Shown: positions 5,124 through 11,360 of the stretch, piece by piece
Position numbering within the stretch: position 1 is the first letter of the stretch
Layout: every line of letters starts with the position of its first letter
Source of the DNA: Fimihabitans intestinipullorum
GTDB taxonomy: Bacteria > Bacillota_I > Bacilli_A > RF39 > UBA660
Length of the DNA: 11,360 nt
Direction: 5' to 3'
Assembly (NCBI GenBank): GCA_018714965.1
Contig: DVML01000011.1
Span: 1 to 11,360, forward strand
The notes under the pieces: generated by a model
What the model was told of the DNA's origin: nothing
The model's input: the letters and a program-made list of their open reading frames with translations, nothing else
The model's database searches: none
Translations under genes and position numbers: made by a program

Positions 5124-5764
5124 TCGATTTTACTTTTTAATGTTTTGTAAACAGATTCAAACTCTTTATTCGTAAATTTTTTCTCCTGATATACCTTCCA
5201 TATAGCGTCTAAATAATCTTCGGTAGCAACAATCTTTTCGATTCTTTCATCATTTAAATGACGATACCGGTAACAATCATCTAGGTCTAATAACAACTTC
5301 TGTGCTTTCTTCCAATTTCGACTTACGAGAATACTTTTGGTAATCATTCCTAAATTTCCCGTCGTAAATGCCCCAGTGATTGTATCCTCCCCACATAACA
5401 AGAACAATAAGAAAAAATAACTTTTTTCTTTGTTGTGAACGAAATCTATATAAGCTTGATTTAGGTAATGTAATTTAGGAAGTCCTGCTATCAAAAGAAG
5501 TTCCGCGCACTCTTCAAATGATAATGTTTTGGGTAAATATAAGATATTTTCCTTCTTTTGATAATATGGAGCCTCCGATTTTTCAGATATTTCAATTTTG
5601 GCATTCTGACAACGATTGTAAATATTTTCAAAACCGCACCAATCATTTCGGTCTAAAAACGAAAGACGATTTAACAATATCTCTTTTTGTTCTTCTGTTA
5701 AGTTCTCATTTTTGCGAATTGCTGTTCGAATCTTCGATCTCCATTTTTCCTCTTCTGTTTTCAT
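5120..5764 (-). CDS. Hypothetical mainly helical protein
   Basis: I do not recognise this family. The 214-residue reading starts at ATG 5764, five bases after GGTG. A second ATG at 5767 is too close to that site, and a longer reading up to 5830 would run back into the symporter gene and its terminator. The product is predicted to be soluble, helical and rich in Lys, Glu and Leu, starting MKTEEEKWRSKIRTAIRK. Several cysteines are scattered without a metal-binding pattern. A hydrophobic patch (SYFFLLFLLCGED, in the middle) looks like a buried helix rather than a membrane span, since it is short and flanked by charge. There is no signal peptide. It lies just upstream of the ubiquitin-fusion gene with no terminator between, so partial co-transcription is possible. 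The stop is TGA. Confidence 0.7.
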   Translation of the reverse strand: MKTEEEKWRSKIRTAIRKNENLTEEQKEILLNRLSFLDRNDWCGFENIYNRCQNAKIEISEKSEAPYYQKKENILYLPKTLSFEECAELLLIAGLPKLHYLNQAYIDFVHNKEKSYFFLLFLLCGEDTITGAFTTGNLGMITKSILVSRNWKKAQKLLLDLDDCYRYRHLNDERIEKIVATEDYLDAIWKVYQEKKFTNKEFESVYKTLKSKID

Positions 5765-5779
5765 CATATCACCAATTAT

Positions 5780-5808
5780 ATTATAACAGAAAAAGGACGC
5801 TATGTCCT
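5780..5808 (-). promoter_or_regulatory. Promoter of the 214-residue hypothetical gene
   Basis: On the minus strand AGGACA (5803-5808; four of six -35 positions match) lies 17 bases before a perfect TATAAT (5780-5785). A second overlapping TATAAT lies at 5775-5780. The -35 sits in the proximal arm of the symporter terminator. The predicted start leaves almost no leader before the coding sequence. Confidence 0.65.
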
Positions 5809-5810
5809 TT
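5790..5810 (-). terminator. Terminator of the symporter gene
   Basis: On the minus strand AAAGGAC (5804-5810) pairs with GTCCTTT (5792-5798) around a 5-base loop that contains the TAG stop (5800-5802), followed by a short T run. The same bases hold the -35 of the next gene. Confidence 0.75.
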
Positions 5811-7044
5811 CTGCTTCTTTGTCTAACCAATATTTTCCTTCGACGAGTCGCGTCGTCATCATAGCAGAAGTACTATCTCCTACTACGTTTAAACAAGTAG
5901 CTGGCGGATCGATGAGCCAACCGATCGTAGCAATAATTGCAAATGCACTTGGTGGAAATCCGTAAAGAGAAACAATCAACATCTCACCGATCAATCCTCC
6001 ACCTGGAATTCCAGACATGACAACACCACTTAATACCGCGATTAAAATTGCGATCGCATAAGTATCGATTCCCGAGAATTCTTTACCGAAGATTCCAAAT
6101 AAGAAGACGATCTTTAAGATAGCTCCCATCGCACTACCTTCCATGTGCATCGTAGCTCCGATTGGAAGCGTGACTTCACGTACATCTTTTGGAACCCCCA
6201 TCTCTTTCGTTTGCTCTAATCCTGTCGGCAAAGATGCGAGTGAACTTTGCGTTGCAAGTGATGTGATTGCAACAGGAAAGACATGTTTGAAAAAGACACG
6301 GACTCCTTTTTTCCCGCCTGCTAAATAAGAATAAAGCACATAGAATACAAAGAAATAAACAATACACAAAACATAGTAAATCGCCATACTTTTCGCATAA
6401 CTTCCAAGTAAGTTTGGTCCAAATTCACCAATCAACGATGCAAAATACGCACATAATCCAATTGGTGCATAATACATGACAATATGAACAACTGTCATCA
6501 TTGCCTTAGATAAAGCATCTAGGGCTTGTGCAATCGCAGTTCCTTTTGTTCCGATCTTACTAATTCCAATTCCGAATAAAATTGTAAAAATAATCAGTGG
6601 GAGCATATTATTACGAGATAGAAGCGCACTAAAATCTGTCACAGTGAGCGCACTGACAATTTGTTCTCCAATATTCACTTTTTCTATTTGTTCTGCAGCA
6701 TCGATTGCAATTTTCGTATTACCAACTGGATCGATTACGAGAACGACGATCAACATGATAAGCGCCGCAATTGCGCTTGTAATGATGAAAACAAAGAACA
6801 AATAGCGCAAAATTTTACCGAGTCGTTTCATATCGATCATATTTGCTACTGACGAAGATATCGTAAAAAAGACAAGTGGGACAACCAGTGTATACATCAT
6901 ATTTAAAAAGATATCACCAAATGGTTTTAATACCACTGCATCTTCTTTTAATACGATTCCTAAAATACTTCCTAGAATGATCGATGCAAGTAATATTAAC
7001 GGAAATCGATAGGCTCGGAACGTTTTCGATTTAAAAAAACTCAT
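5800..7044 (-). CDS. Dicarboxylate/amino acid:cation symporter (SDF/GltPh family) with variant binding site
   Basis: The 414-residue length and many membrane segments fit the SDF (DAACS) family, which moves amino acids or dicarboxylates inward with sodium or protons. Seen: an HP1 serine-rich loop TSLATQSSLASLPT (261-274), a TM7 region GATMHMEGSAM (296-306), HP2 SGIPGGG (344-350) and TM8 IDPPATCLNVVGD (378-390). By hand alignment to GltPh, Asp394, Thr398, Asn401 and Asp405 are kept (Asp379, Thr383, Asn386, Asp390). Arg397, which binds the acidic side chain, is Ala382, and the NMDGT motif reads HMEGS. A neutral or unusual substrate is therefore likely. The ATG at 7044 follows AGGAGG by five bases. 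The 48-base gap to the upstream thioredoxin-membrane gene shows no convincing terminator or promoter, so the two may be co-transcribed. Confidence 0.92.
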   Translation of the reverse strand: MSFFKSKTFRAYRFPLILLASIILGSILGIVLKEDAVVLKPFGDIFLNMMYTLVVPLVFFTISSSVANMIDMKRLGKILRYLFFVFIITSAIAALIMLIVVLVIDPVGNTKIAIDAAEQIEKVNIGEQIVSALTVTDFSALLSRNNMLPLIIFTILFGIGISKIGTKGTAIAQALDALSKAMMTVVHIVMYYAPIGLCAYFASLIGEFGPNLLGSYAKSMAIYYVLCIVYFFVFYVLYSYLAGGKKGVRVFFKHVFPVAITSLATQSSLASLPTGLEQTKEMGVPKDVREVTLPIGATMHMEGSAMGAILKIVFLFGIFGKEFSGIDTYAIAILIAVLSGVVMSGIPGGGLIGEMLIVSLYGFPPSAFAIIATIGWLIDPPATCLNVVGDSTSAMMTTRLVEGKYWLDKEAERT

Positions 7045-7092
7045 ATTTACCTCCTACTGTACTATATGAAAATCGGAAATAAATATGAGAAA

Positions 7093-8220
7093 TTAAGCGA
7101 AAAATGTCGAAAATGACGATGGCATAAAAATCGTTATACCGACGAGTAAAAGAATGGCACATGCAAAAACTATTTTTCGTGCCTTCTGATTAGAAATAAG
7201 TTTGTGAAATAATAGTAAGAATACTTGAATGAACAATGTTCCAATCGCAAGTGCAACAGAAAATACAAGATAATCTATCATACGATCTACAAGAGATATG
7301 TTCTGTAAATCCATCATCGTCATCATCGTCGTAATATAGGAAGTTTTCGTTCCCAAAAAGAATAGCGTCCCTACTAAGCATAATGCAAGAAACAATACGA
7401 CGACAATCGATTTCTTTTCTTGGAAACAGTGTTTCCACCACGATTGATTTTGCATCCATCCAAATCCTATAAAGCTTAGAAGTAATAAATATGGAATAAA
7501 TTTTTGATATCCTTTCAAGAAAGAAAATAAAGCTGAATCTTGGAATGTGCACAACATGAGGACATAAATTACCGCAAGAGTGATAGATACGATAGCAACA
7601 TAGCGAAACCTATCCTCTTCTCCTTCTACATGGCACATACCAAAACTAACGATCAACAGGAAAACAAGTAAATACGGATGTACACTAGAAAGTAATCCCA
7701 TGATTGCCCCATAGGAAATTAGATCCATCTCTTTCCCATTGATTTCACCTAAAATAGGAACCGTATAGAGAAGGTCTTCACTCTGTTTTGTGTCTGTCTC
7801 GATGACTTTTTCCTCCTCTTGTGCTCCATTTTTTAAAACATCTGCTACGACATCTCGATATTCTCCTGGATTCTGTTCGTAATATGTGATGGCATTGGTA
7901 ATGTCAGTCTTGGTATTTTCATCAAATCCTGTAAAATAGCGTTCCCCAATGACTGTAAAAGGAACTCCGATACTCGTTGACCCTAAAGTTTTTTGCACAT
8001 TCGTTTTCAGAGCATCGTTTTCTGGATGATACCATACCTCATACAATGTCGTCGTTACATTAGAGTTCGACTGTTTGATCGTATCGAGATATTCGATCTC
8101 TGCTCTACAATGTGGGCATGTGCTACCATGAAACAAATAAATCGTGATTGGTGCTGCCTTTACAACTGATGGAATAAAAAGGCAAAAGCAACCAACGAGA
8201 AATAATACTAACTTTTTCAT
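7093..8220 (-). CDS. Extracytoplasmic thioredoxin-like domain fused to a CcdA/DsbD-like membrane domain
   Basis: The 375-residue protein begins with a signal peptide (about 1-22, ending VKA). A thioredoxin-like domain follows, with CPHC at 35-38 and a probable cis-proline at 87 (GVPF). After a charged linker (130-150) comes VPILGEING, then about six membrane segments (about 167-368). The order matches a Firmicutes family in which a secreted-face redox domain is joined to a DsbD/CcdA-like electron-transfer domain that normally has an NPC-type motif in its first membrane helix. Here that place reads SSVHPYLLVF with no cysteine. Other membrane-domain cysteines are C196, C224, C265, C281 and C354. 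The likely role is thiol-disulfide exchange on exported proteins. The ATG at 8220 has GGAGG four bases upstream. It probably shares a transcript with the symporter gene. Confidence 0.8.
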   Translation of the reverse strand: MKKLVLFLVGCFCLFIPSVVKAAPITIYLFHGSTCPHCRAEIEYLDTIKQSNSNVTTTLYEVWYHPENDALKTNVQKTLGSTSIGVPFTVIGERYFTGFDENTKTDITNAITYYEQNPGEYRDVVADVLKNGAQEEEKVIETDTKQSEDLLYTVPILGEINGKEMDLISYGAIMGLLSSVHPYLLVFLLIVSFGMCHVEGEEDRFRYVAIVSITLAVIYVLMLCTFQDSALFSFLKGYQKFIPYLLLLSFIGFGWMQNQSWWKHCFQEKKSIVVVLFLALCLVGTLFFLGTKTSYITTMMTMMDLQNISLVDRMIDYLVFSVALAIGTLFIQVFLLLFHKLISNQKARKIVFACAILLLVGITIFMPSSFSTFFA

Positions 8221-8233
8221 AGGTCCTCCTCAT

Positions 8234-8260
8234 AACAAGAAAGTAGGTCCTCACCTACTT
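8234..8260 (-). terminator. Hairpin after the zinc-ribbon gene (terminator or leaky attenuator)
   Basis: A perfect 8-bp stem (AAGTAGGT, 8253-8260, with 8241-8248) around a GAGG loop is followed on the minus strand by TTTCTTGTT. The zinc-ribbon gene's TAA stop (8259-8261) overlaps the stem. No clear promoter is seen between this hairpin and the next gene, so it may be leaky. A 9-base sequence GAGGACCTA occurs both in the hairpin (8244-8252) and across the next gene's ribosome-binding region (8220-8228). Confidence 0.65.
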
Positions 8261-8822
8261 AATCCGTCATCCTCGTACAACGAACAATGTTTGAACTTTT
8301 CTGACTTTGAAGTAATAATTGATCTTTATTATCTCCTTGAATCACACCATCATACTCGATAAGGTGTAACTCTGTATTCGTGACTCCATCGATCGTATAT
8401 CGATCTGTATATAGATCTAGATCATATTCTATATAATCTTTGTCAAAATCATAATCCCAATCTATCTCATAAGTTCCAACAATTTCTAATTTCATAGGAG
8501 ACTCGGAATTATATAGTTGAAACTTTCCGCTTTCACTAATATATAAAACTTCATTCTCCCCACAATCCCAAGTTCCATATATATCGCTGCTATGCACACT
8601 CATAGAAAATCCTATCCATATAGGAACAATAATAAAAACCGCAGTAAGTCCGACGACAACTAAAACAGCGAGAATTACATACCATTTATTCTTTTCTTTT
8701 CGCCGTCTGAAAAATTCCTCTTTTTCACTTTCATTCGCCATTCCAGGATCTAATGATTTCCCGCAATGATGACAAAATTTCGCATCTGCCTGTTGTTTTT
8801 CTCCACAATATCTACAATACAT
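8259..8822 (-). CDS. Zinc-ribbon membrane protein of unknown function
   Basis: The 187-residue protein starts MYCRYCGEKQ. It has an N-terminal zinc ribbon with two CxxC pairs (C3/C6 and C17/C20, ending FCHHCGKSL). A charged stretch (31-46) and one membrane segment (about 47-73) follow. The C-terminal domain (about 80-187) is beta-rich and acidic, begins YGTWDCGENEVLYI and is predicted outside. The zinc ribbon would be cytoplasmic. Such proteins are common in low-GC Gram-positives and most have no known role; the exterior part loosely resembles small lipocalin-like domains that start with a GTW motif. The ATG at 8822 follows GAGGAG. The gene has its own promoter. Membrane and zinc-ribbon calls are firm, function unknown. 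Confidence 0.82.
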   Translation of the reverse strand: MYCRYCGEKQQADAKFCHHCGKSLDPGMANESEKEEFFRRRKEKNKWYVILAVLVVVGLTAVFIIVPIWIGFSMSVHSSDIYGTWDCGENEVLYISESGKFQLYNSESPMKLEIVGTYEIDWDYDFDKDYIEYDLDLYTDRYTIDGVTNTELHLIEYDGVIQGDNKDQLLLQSQKSSNIVRCTRMTD

Positions 8823-8842
8823 ACTTTTCTCTCCTCATAATC

Positions 8843-8851
8843 ATTATATCA
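8843..8851 (-). promoter_or_regulatory. Extended -10 promoter of the zinc-ribbon gene
   Basis: The minus strand reads TGATATAAT (8843-8851), an extended -10 with perfect TATAAT. A weak ATGAAA lies about 16 bases upstream. An A/T-rich stretch separates this promoter from the end of the cysteine desulfurase gene. Confidence 0.7.
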
Positions 8852-8870
8852 AATTTTTTTACATTTTCAT

Positions 8871-9992
8871 CTAATTATGTAAATGTTCATATTGTTGTTT
8901 TAATACTTTTAAAAAGGTTTCAATTTCTGCTTCCGTCGTATCGCTTGAAATACTAACGCGCATACTTGTATTTGCAACTTCTTCTTCTTTGGTTAACGCA
9001 TATACAGGAATTGACATTCCCGACCCTTTCGAACATGCTGTTTTCGTCGATATGAAAATATCGTGTTCCTCAAGAGCATGTAACATCGTCTCCGGTTTCA
9101 CTCCGACGACACTGAAGTTGACGATATGTGGAATACACGCATCTGTATGGTTCATGATAATTCCATCGATTTTTTCTAACCCTTCACAGAGATGATGCGA
9201 GTATTCTTTCACCCGTTCATATTTAGAATTTAAGTCTTCCTGTGCTAATCGCAACGCTTTTGCTAAACTTACAATCAAAGGAAGTGCTGGAGTTCCACTA
9301 CGATATACTGTCGTACTTTTTCCTCCATAGATCATCGGTTCTAATTCAACTTTATCTTTTTTTATAAGGCATCCAATTCCTTTTAATCCATAAAATTTAT
9401 GTGCGGAAAAGGAAGCTAGATCGACATTCGTAAGGGAAATTTCGACTTTTCCGATACTCTGCGTCAGATCGACGTGAAAAAAGCACTTCGGATACGATTT
9501 CAAAAGATTTCCAATTTGTTCGATCGGTTGTAAAATCCCAAGTTCACTCGATACACTTGCAATACTGACAAGTATCGTATCATCTCTGATCATCTTCTCT
9601 AACGCTACGATGTCTACTTGCCCATTTTTTAAAAGCGGTACATAATCGATTTCGTACCCTATTTTTTTTAAATACTCGCATGGTTCTGTCACAGAAGAAT
9701 GTTCTAGTTGTGTCGTAATGATATGCTTTCCTCGATTTTGATATTTACGGGCAATTCCTAGAATTGCTAAATTGTTCGATTCACTCGAACCACTCGTATA
9801 AATAACTTCACTCGGTTTTACATTTAATAAATCTGCAATCTGTTTTGTAGCAGCATCCATCAAATGCTTTGATTTCATTCCAAGAGAATGTAACGAATTT
9901 GGATTTCCTATATAATTTCGAGCTGTATCACAAAAGCTTTTCAAAACTTCTTCTCTGACAGGAGTCGTTGCAGAATAATCTAAATATATCAT
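8871..9992 (-). CDS. Cysteine desulfurase, NifS/IscS-type
   Basis: The 373-residue protein is a PLP-dependent class V aminotransferase-fold enzyme that releases sulfur from cysteine for Fe-S clusters or tRNA thiolation. It starts MIYLDYSATTPV, the usual NifS opening. Seen: His98 in LEHSS, Asp175 and Gln178 in HVDLTQ, the PLP lysine Lys199 in SAHKFYG, RSGT at 231-234, and the sulfur-accepting Cys320 in KTACSKGSG. The start is ATG at 9992, after GGTGAT; an upstream in-frame ATG at 10040 would begin inside the DUF1653 terminator. Odd points: the common VNNEIG motif reads VSSELG (147-152), and the usual GGGQERG loop reads GGKSTTVY. No iscU, thiI or mnmA lies in the window, so the sulfur acceptor is unknown. 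It appears monocistronic. Confidence 0.9.
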   Translation of the reverse strand: MIYLDYSATTPVREEVLKSFCDTARNYIGNPNSLHSLGMKSKHLMDAATKQIADLLNVKPSEVIYTSGSSESNNLAILGIARKYQNRGKHIITTQLEHSSVTEPCEYLKKIGYEIDYVPLLKNGQVDIVALEKMIRDDTILVSIASVSSELGILQPIEQIGNLLKSYPKCFFHVDLTQSIGKVEISLTNVDLASFSAHKFYGLKGIGCLIKKDKVELEPMIYGGKSTTVYRSGTPALPLIVSLAKALRLAQEDLNSKYERVKEYSHHLCEGLEKIDGIIMNHTDACIPHIVNFSVVGVKPETMLHALEEHDIFISTKTACSKGSGMSIPVYALTKEEEVANTSMRVSISSDTTEAEIETFLKVLKQQYEHLHN

Positions 9993-10008
9993 AATGATCA
10001 CCACTGTT

Positions 10009-10038
10009 ATTGTACCAAATTTATGTATAACATGCCAC
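10009..10038 (-). promoter_or_regulatory. Promoter of the cysteine desulfurase gene
   Basis: On the minus strand -10 TACAAT (10009-10014) is preceded by TGG, giving an extended -10. A weak -35 GTGGCA (10033-10038) lies 18 bases upstream, directly after the T-tract of the DUF1653 terminator. Confidence 0.6.
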
Positions 10039-10059
10039 AAAAAAAGCGCAAAAGCGCTT
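10039..10059 (-). terminator. Terminator of the cvpA-trxA-DUF1653 operon
   Basis: On the minus strand AAGCGC (10054-10059), a TTTT loop and GCGCTT (10044-10049) are followed by a T run to 10039. The TAA stop of the DUF1653 gene (10058-10060) overlaps the stem. Confidence 0.92.
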
Positions 10060-10276
10060 ATTCTACTTCTTCAAAACGATACTTCTGTTTGATATCAGGA
10101 TATTTTTCATGGTCTACTTCTGACAAAAACATTTCACATGGCCTTGCCCAAATCTGATCTCCGTGCTGATAAATAACGAGATCTTCCATCGTCTCTGTAT
10201 GTTTTGCAATCGCAAGAACTGTTATGATATGTCCCTTAAAATGACGATATGTTCCATTTACCTTTATCTCTCTCAT
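10058..10276 (-). CDS. DUF1653 domain protein
   Basis: The 72-residue protein is a stand-alone DUF1653 domain. Its signature is clear: YRHFKGHIITVLAIAKHTET near the N-terminus, then LVIYQ, WARPCEMFLSEV and a charged C-terminal tail. The family is a small beta-rich cytoplasmic domain, usually 60-80 residues, whose biochemical role is not established. It is the last gene of the cvpA-trxA-DUF1653 operon. Only eight bases separate it from the trxA stop, and its AGGTAA ribosome-binding sequence overlaps that stop. A strong terminator ends the transcript at its stop codon. Confidence 0.9.
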   Translation of the reverse strand: MREIKVNGTYRHFKGHIITVLAIAKHTETMEDLVIYQHGDQIWARPCEMFLSEVDHEKYPDIKQKYRFEEVE

Positions 10277-10284
10277 ATTGTTAC

Positions 10285-10596
10285 CTATTTATTTTCTTCT
10301 AGCCATTTTGTCAATAAAGGTTCTGGCATATACCCTGTCTTTTTAGATACTTCTTTTCCATCCTTAAATAAAATCATCGTTGGTACACTCATGATTCCAA
10401 AAGAACGTGCAATATCCATTGCTTCATCGATATCAACTTTTACAATTTTCACTTCACTTCTCGTACTAGCGATCTCTTCTAAAACTGGTCCTAACATTTT
10501 ACAAGGACCACACCAAGTTGCAAAGAAATCAACTAATACATACCCTTCCTTCGTAAGATCGTGAAAATTATCATTCGTCGCATGTAATATCTCCAT
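10285..10596 (-). CDS. trxA: Thioredoxin
   Basis: The 103-residue protein has the usual thioredoxin length. Its active site is WCGPC at 28-32 in FFATWCGPCK, with buried aspartate Asp23 and cis-proline Pro72 in SVPT. It reduces protein disulfides in the cytoplasm with electrons from thioredoxin reductase, which is not in the window. The ATG at 10596 shares a base with the upstream cvpA stop (TAATG), so translation is probably coupled, and a strong AAGGAGG lies upstream inside the cvpA end. It is the middle gene of a three-gene operon and has no signal peptide. All key residues are present. It is separate from the exported thioredoxin-like protein at 7093-8220. Confidence 0.97.
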   Translation of the reverse strand: MEILHATNDNFHDLTKEGYVLVDFFATWCGPCKMLGPVLEEIASTRSEVKIVKVDIDEAMDIARSFGIMSVPTMILFKDGKEVSKKTGYMPEPLLTKWLEENK

Positions 10597-11315
10597 TATT
10601 TTTCCTCCTTCTTATATTTTTCTAACACTGCTTCTACTCCATCTAATTTCAATTTATCATGTTCGATTAAAGTCTCTACTGAATTCACATCAGTAATGTG
10701 GTATTTTAAGAACAAATCAAGTGTCTCTAAATTAAATTGATTTGCATCTGTCTCTTCTTCATACTTATCCTTCAACGAAGCAAACTCTTCAAACATCTTT
10801 AAATTATCGGATACTATATTTGATAATACTGGAGTGTGCTTTAATAGTGCTCCATAAAACTTCGATCCTGTAAAATCGAGATTAAAAGCAGGCGTCGATA
10901 GAATAAAAAGTCCGATAAATACAAACACCAAATATTCCAAAGCCCCAAAAATGGCTCCCAATATTTTAGATGGAATTCCTAAAATGATCGTCAGTTTTAA
11001 CACTGTCTCTAAGACATCTGTTGCAAACAACACAACTTTAAAAACGACTACTAGGATACTTACCATGATTAAAAAAGCTATCATTTCGTAAAGCGCGATA
11101 TTTAAAACAGTTACTCCTTTGAGAGCACCACCAAATTCGAAAAACGGTAAATATTGATAGAAAAACTGCGATACATACCCTTTTAAGAAAAAAGCTAATA
11201 CAAAAATTAAAAGAACTCCAACAAAAGAAACTAATTGTGAGAAAAAACCATGTTTCCAACCAAGTAATGCTCCAAATGCTAGAATGATTAAGATTATAAT
11301 ATCTATAAAATTCAT
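10596..11315 (-). CDS. CvpA family membrane protein
   Basis: The 239-residue protein opens MNFIDIIILIILAFGALLGW, the typical CvpA/YshB start with spaced glycines. It has about four hydrophobic segments in the first 150 residues (near 4-20, 26-46, 72-98 and 115-140). A charged helical tail (about 175-239, rich in Lys, Glu and Leu) is probably cytoplasmic. CvpA was named for colicin V production in Escherichia coli; in Firmicutes it is a conserved inner-membrane protein of uncertain role, linked to envelope homeostasis. The ATG at 11315 follows AGAGGATG. It is first in the operon with trxA (one-base overlap) and the DUF1653 gene. Confidence 0.85.
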   Translation of the reverse strand: MNFIDIIILIILAFGALLGWKHGFFSQLVSFVGVLLIFVLAFFLKGYVSQFFYQYLPFFEFGGALKGVTVLNIALYEMIAFLIMVSILVVVFKVVLFATDVLETVLKLTIILGIPSKILGAIFGALEYLVFVFIGLFILSTPAFNLDFTGSKFYGALLKHTPVLSNIVSDNLKMFEEFASLKDKYEEETDANQFNLETLDLFLKYHITDVNSVETLIEHDKLKLDGVEAVLEKYKKEEK

Positions 11316-11330
11316 ATACCCATCCTCTCT

Positions 11331-11355
11331 AGTAAAATTATATTACACTTTTACT
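11331..11355 (-). promoter_or_regulatory. Promoter -10 of cvpA-trxA-DUF1653 inside an inverted repeat
   Basis: The minus strand holds a perfect TATAAT (11337-11342), and the matching -35 would fall at the right edge. The -10 is enclosed by a 7-bp inverted repeat: AGTAAAA (11349-11355) and TTTTACT (11331-11337), 11 bases apart. This may be an operator, or chance in A/T-rich DNA. Confidence 0.5.
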
Positions 11356-11360
11356 ATAAA

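Noticed and set aside
5518..5826. Plus-strand open frame of 102 residues
   Set aside because: It is antisense to the hypothetical gene and has no Shine-Dalgarno or recognisable domain.
5765..5830. Longer start for the 214-residue hypothetical protein
   Set aside because: It would overlap the end of the symporter gene, the terminator and the TATAAT promoter; ATG at 5764 is better placed after GGTG.
7190..7552. Minus-strand open frame of 120 residues inside the thioredoxin-membrane gene
   Set aside because: It is an out-of-frame reading within a clear membrane-domain gene, with an Asp run and no supporting start site.
8850..8890. Terminator for the cysteine desulfurase gene (ACATTT / AAATGT arms)
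   Set aside because: The stem is only six A/T-rich pairs with a long loop and is followed by A rather than T on the transcribed strand.
9993..10040. N-terminal extension of the cysteine desulfurase by 16 residues
   Set aside because: The extension covers the promoter and begins in the preceding terminator; the NifS family starts at MIYLDYSATTP.
10163..10564. Plus-strand open frame of 133 residues opposite trxA and DUF1653
   Set aside because: It lies entirely antisense to two well-supported genes, has no ribosome-binding site, and its composition is that of a shadow frame.
1..11360. Mycoplasma-type code with TGA as tryptophan
   Set aside because: cotE and the 5120-5764 gene both end at TGA at the expected length, and tryptophans are encoded by TGG.
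1..11360. tRNA, rRNA, CRISPR array, insertion sequence or long repeats
   Set aside because: No cloverleaf-like segment, repeat-spacer array, transposase or long repeat was seen; almost all bases are taken up by the twelve genes.

Overview
This is a low-GC, gene-dense window in which all twelve supported genes lie on the minus strand, so transcription runs from right to left. Intergenic gaps are below about 75 bases, and no gene-free stretch reaches 300 bases. The protein families point to a low-GC Gram-positive bacterium of class Bacilli, and probably one of the uncultured gut lineages near Erysipelotrichales, RF39 or other Mollicutes-like groups. The evidence is a CotE-type spore coat protein, MacB-like ABC ATPase wording seen in such genomes, a degenerate NPxTG-type surface anchor, and SigA-like promoters (TTGACA / TATAAT, often with an extended -10). 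TGA works as a stop codon for cotE and for the gene at 5120-5764, so the standard bacterial code applies. The lineage is inference.

Layout in order of transcription: (1) cvpA-like, trxA and a DUF1653 gene form a tight operon (11315 to 10058) closed by a strong terminator. (2) A NifS/IscS-like cysteine desulfurase follows (9992-8871), then a zinc-ribbon membrane protein (8822-8259). (3) A secreted-face thioredoxin fused to a membrane domain (8220-7093) and an SDF-family symporter (7044-5800) may share a transcript. (4) A helical protein of unknown function (5764-5120) precedes the most remarkable gene in the window (5067-3373). That gene encodes a 564-residue secreted, surface-anchored protein whose mature N-terminus is predicted to be an almost complete eukaryotic-type ubiquitin domain. 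(5) Two single-gene units encode membrane-anchored proteins: an unknown 166-residue protein (3297-2797) and a transglutaminase-like protein (2722-1706). (6) cotE (1642-1109) sits behind a SigE-like mother-cell promoter. (7) An rpsP-khpA operon (1036-504) has a near-consensus promoter. (8) The N-terminal 140 residues of an ABC transporter ATPase run off the left edge (422-1).

The genes do not form one pathway. Housekeeping functions (ribosome, RNA binding, thiol redox, sulfur mobilisation) alternate with cell-surface proteins and one sporulation gene. A recurring feature is extreme compaction: stop codons lie inside or next to terminator hairpins, and several promoter -35 boxes lie inside the preceding terminator or stop codon.

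The candidate for a novel system is the ubiquitin-fusion surface protein. By hand alignment it matches 51 of 72 residues of human ubiquitin and keeps all seven lysines. It lacks the C-terminal Arg-Gly-Gly needed for conjugation. A predicted signal peptidase site falls exactly before ubiquitin Met1. This looks like a eukaryotic gene fragment captured and displayed by a host-associated bacterium as a non-conjugatable mimic.
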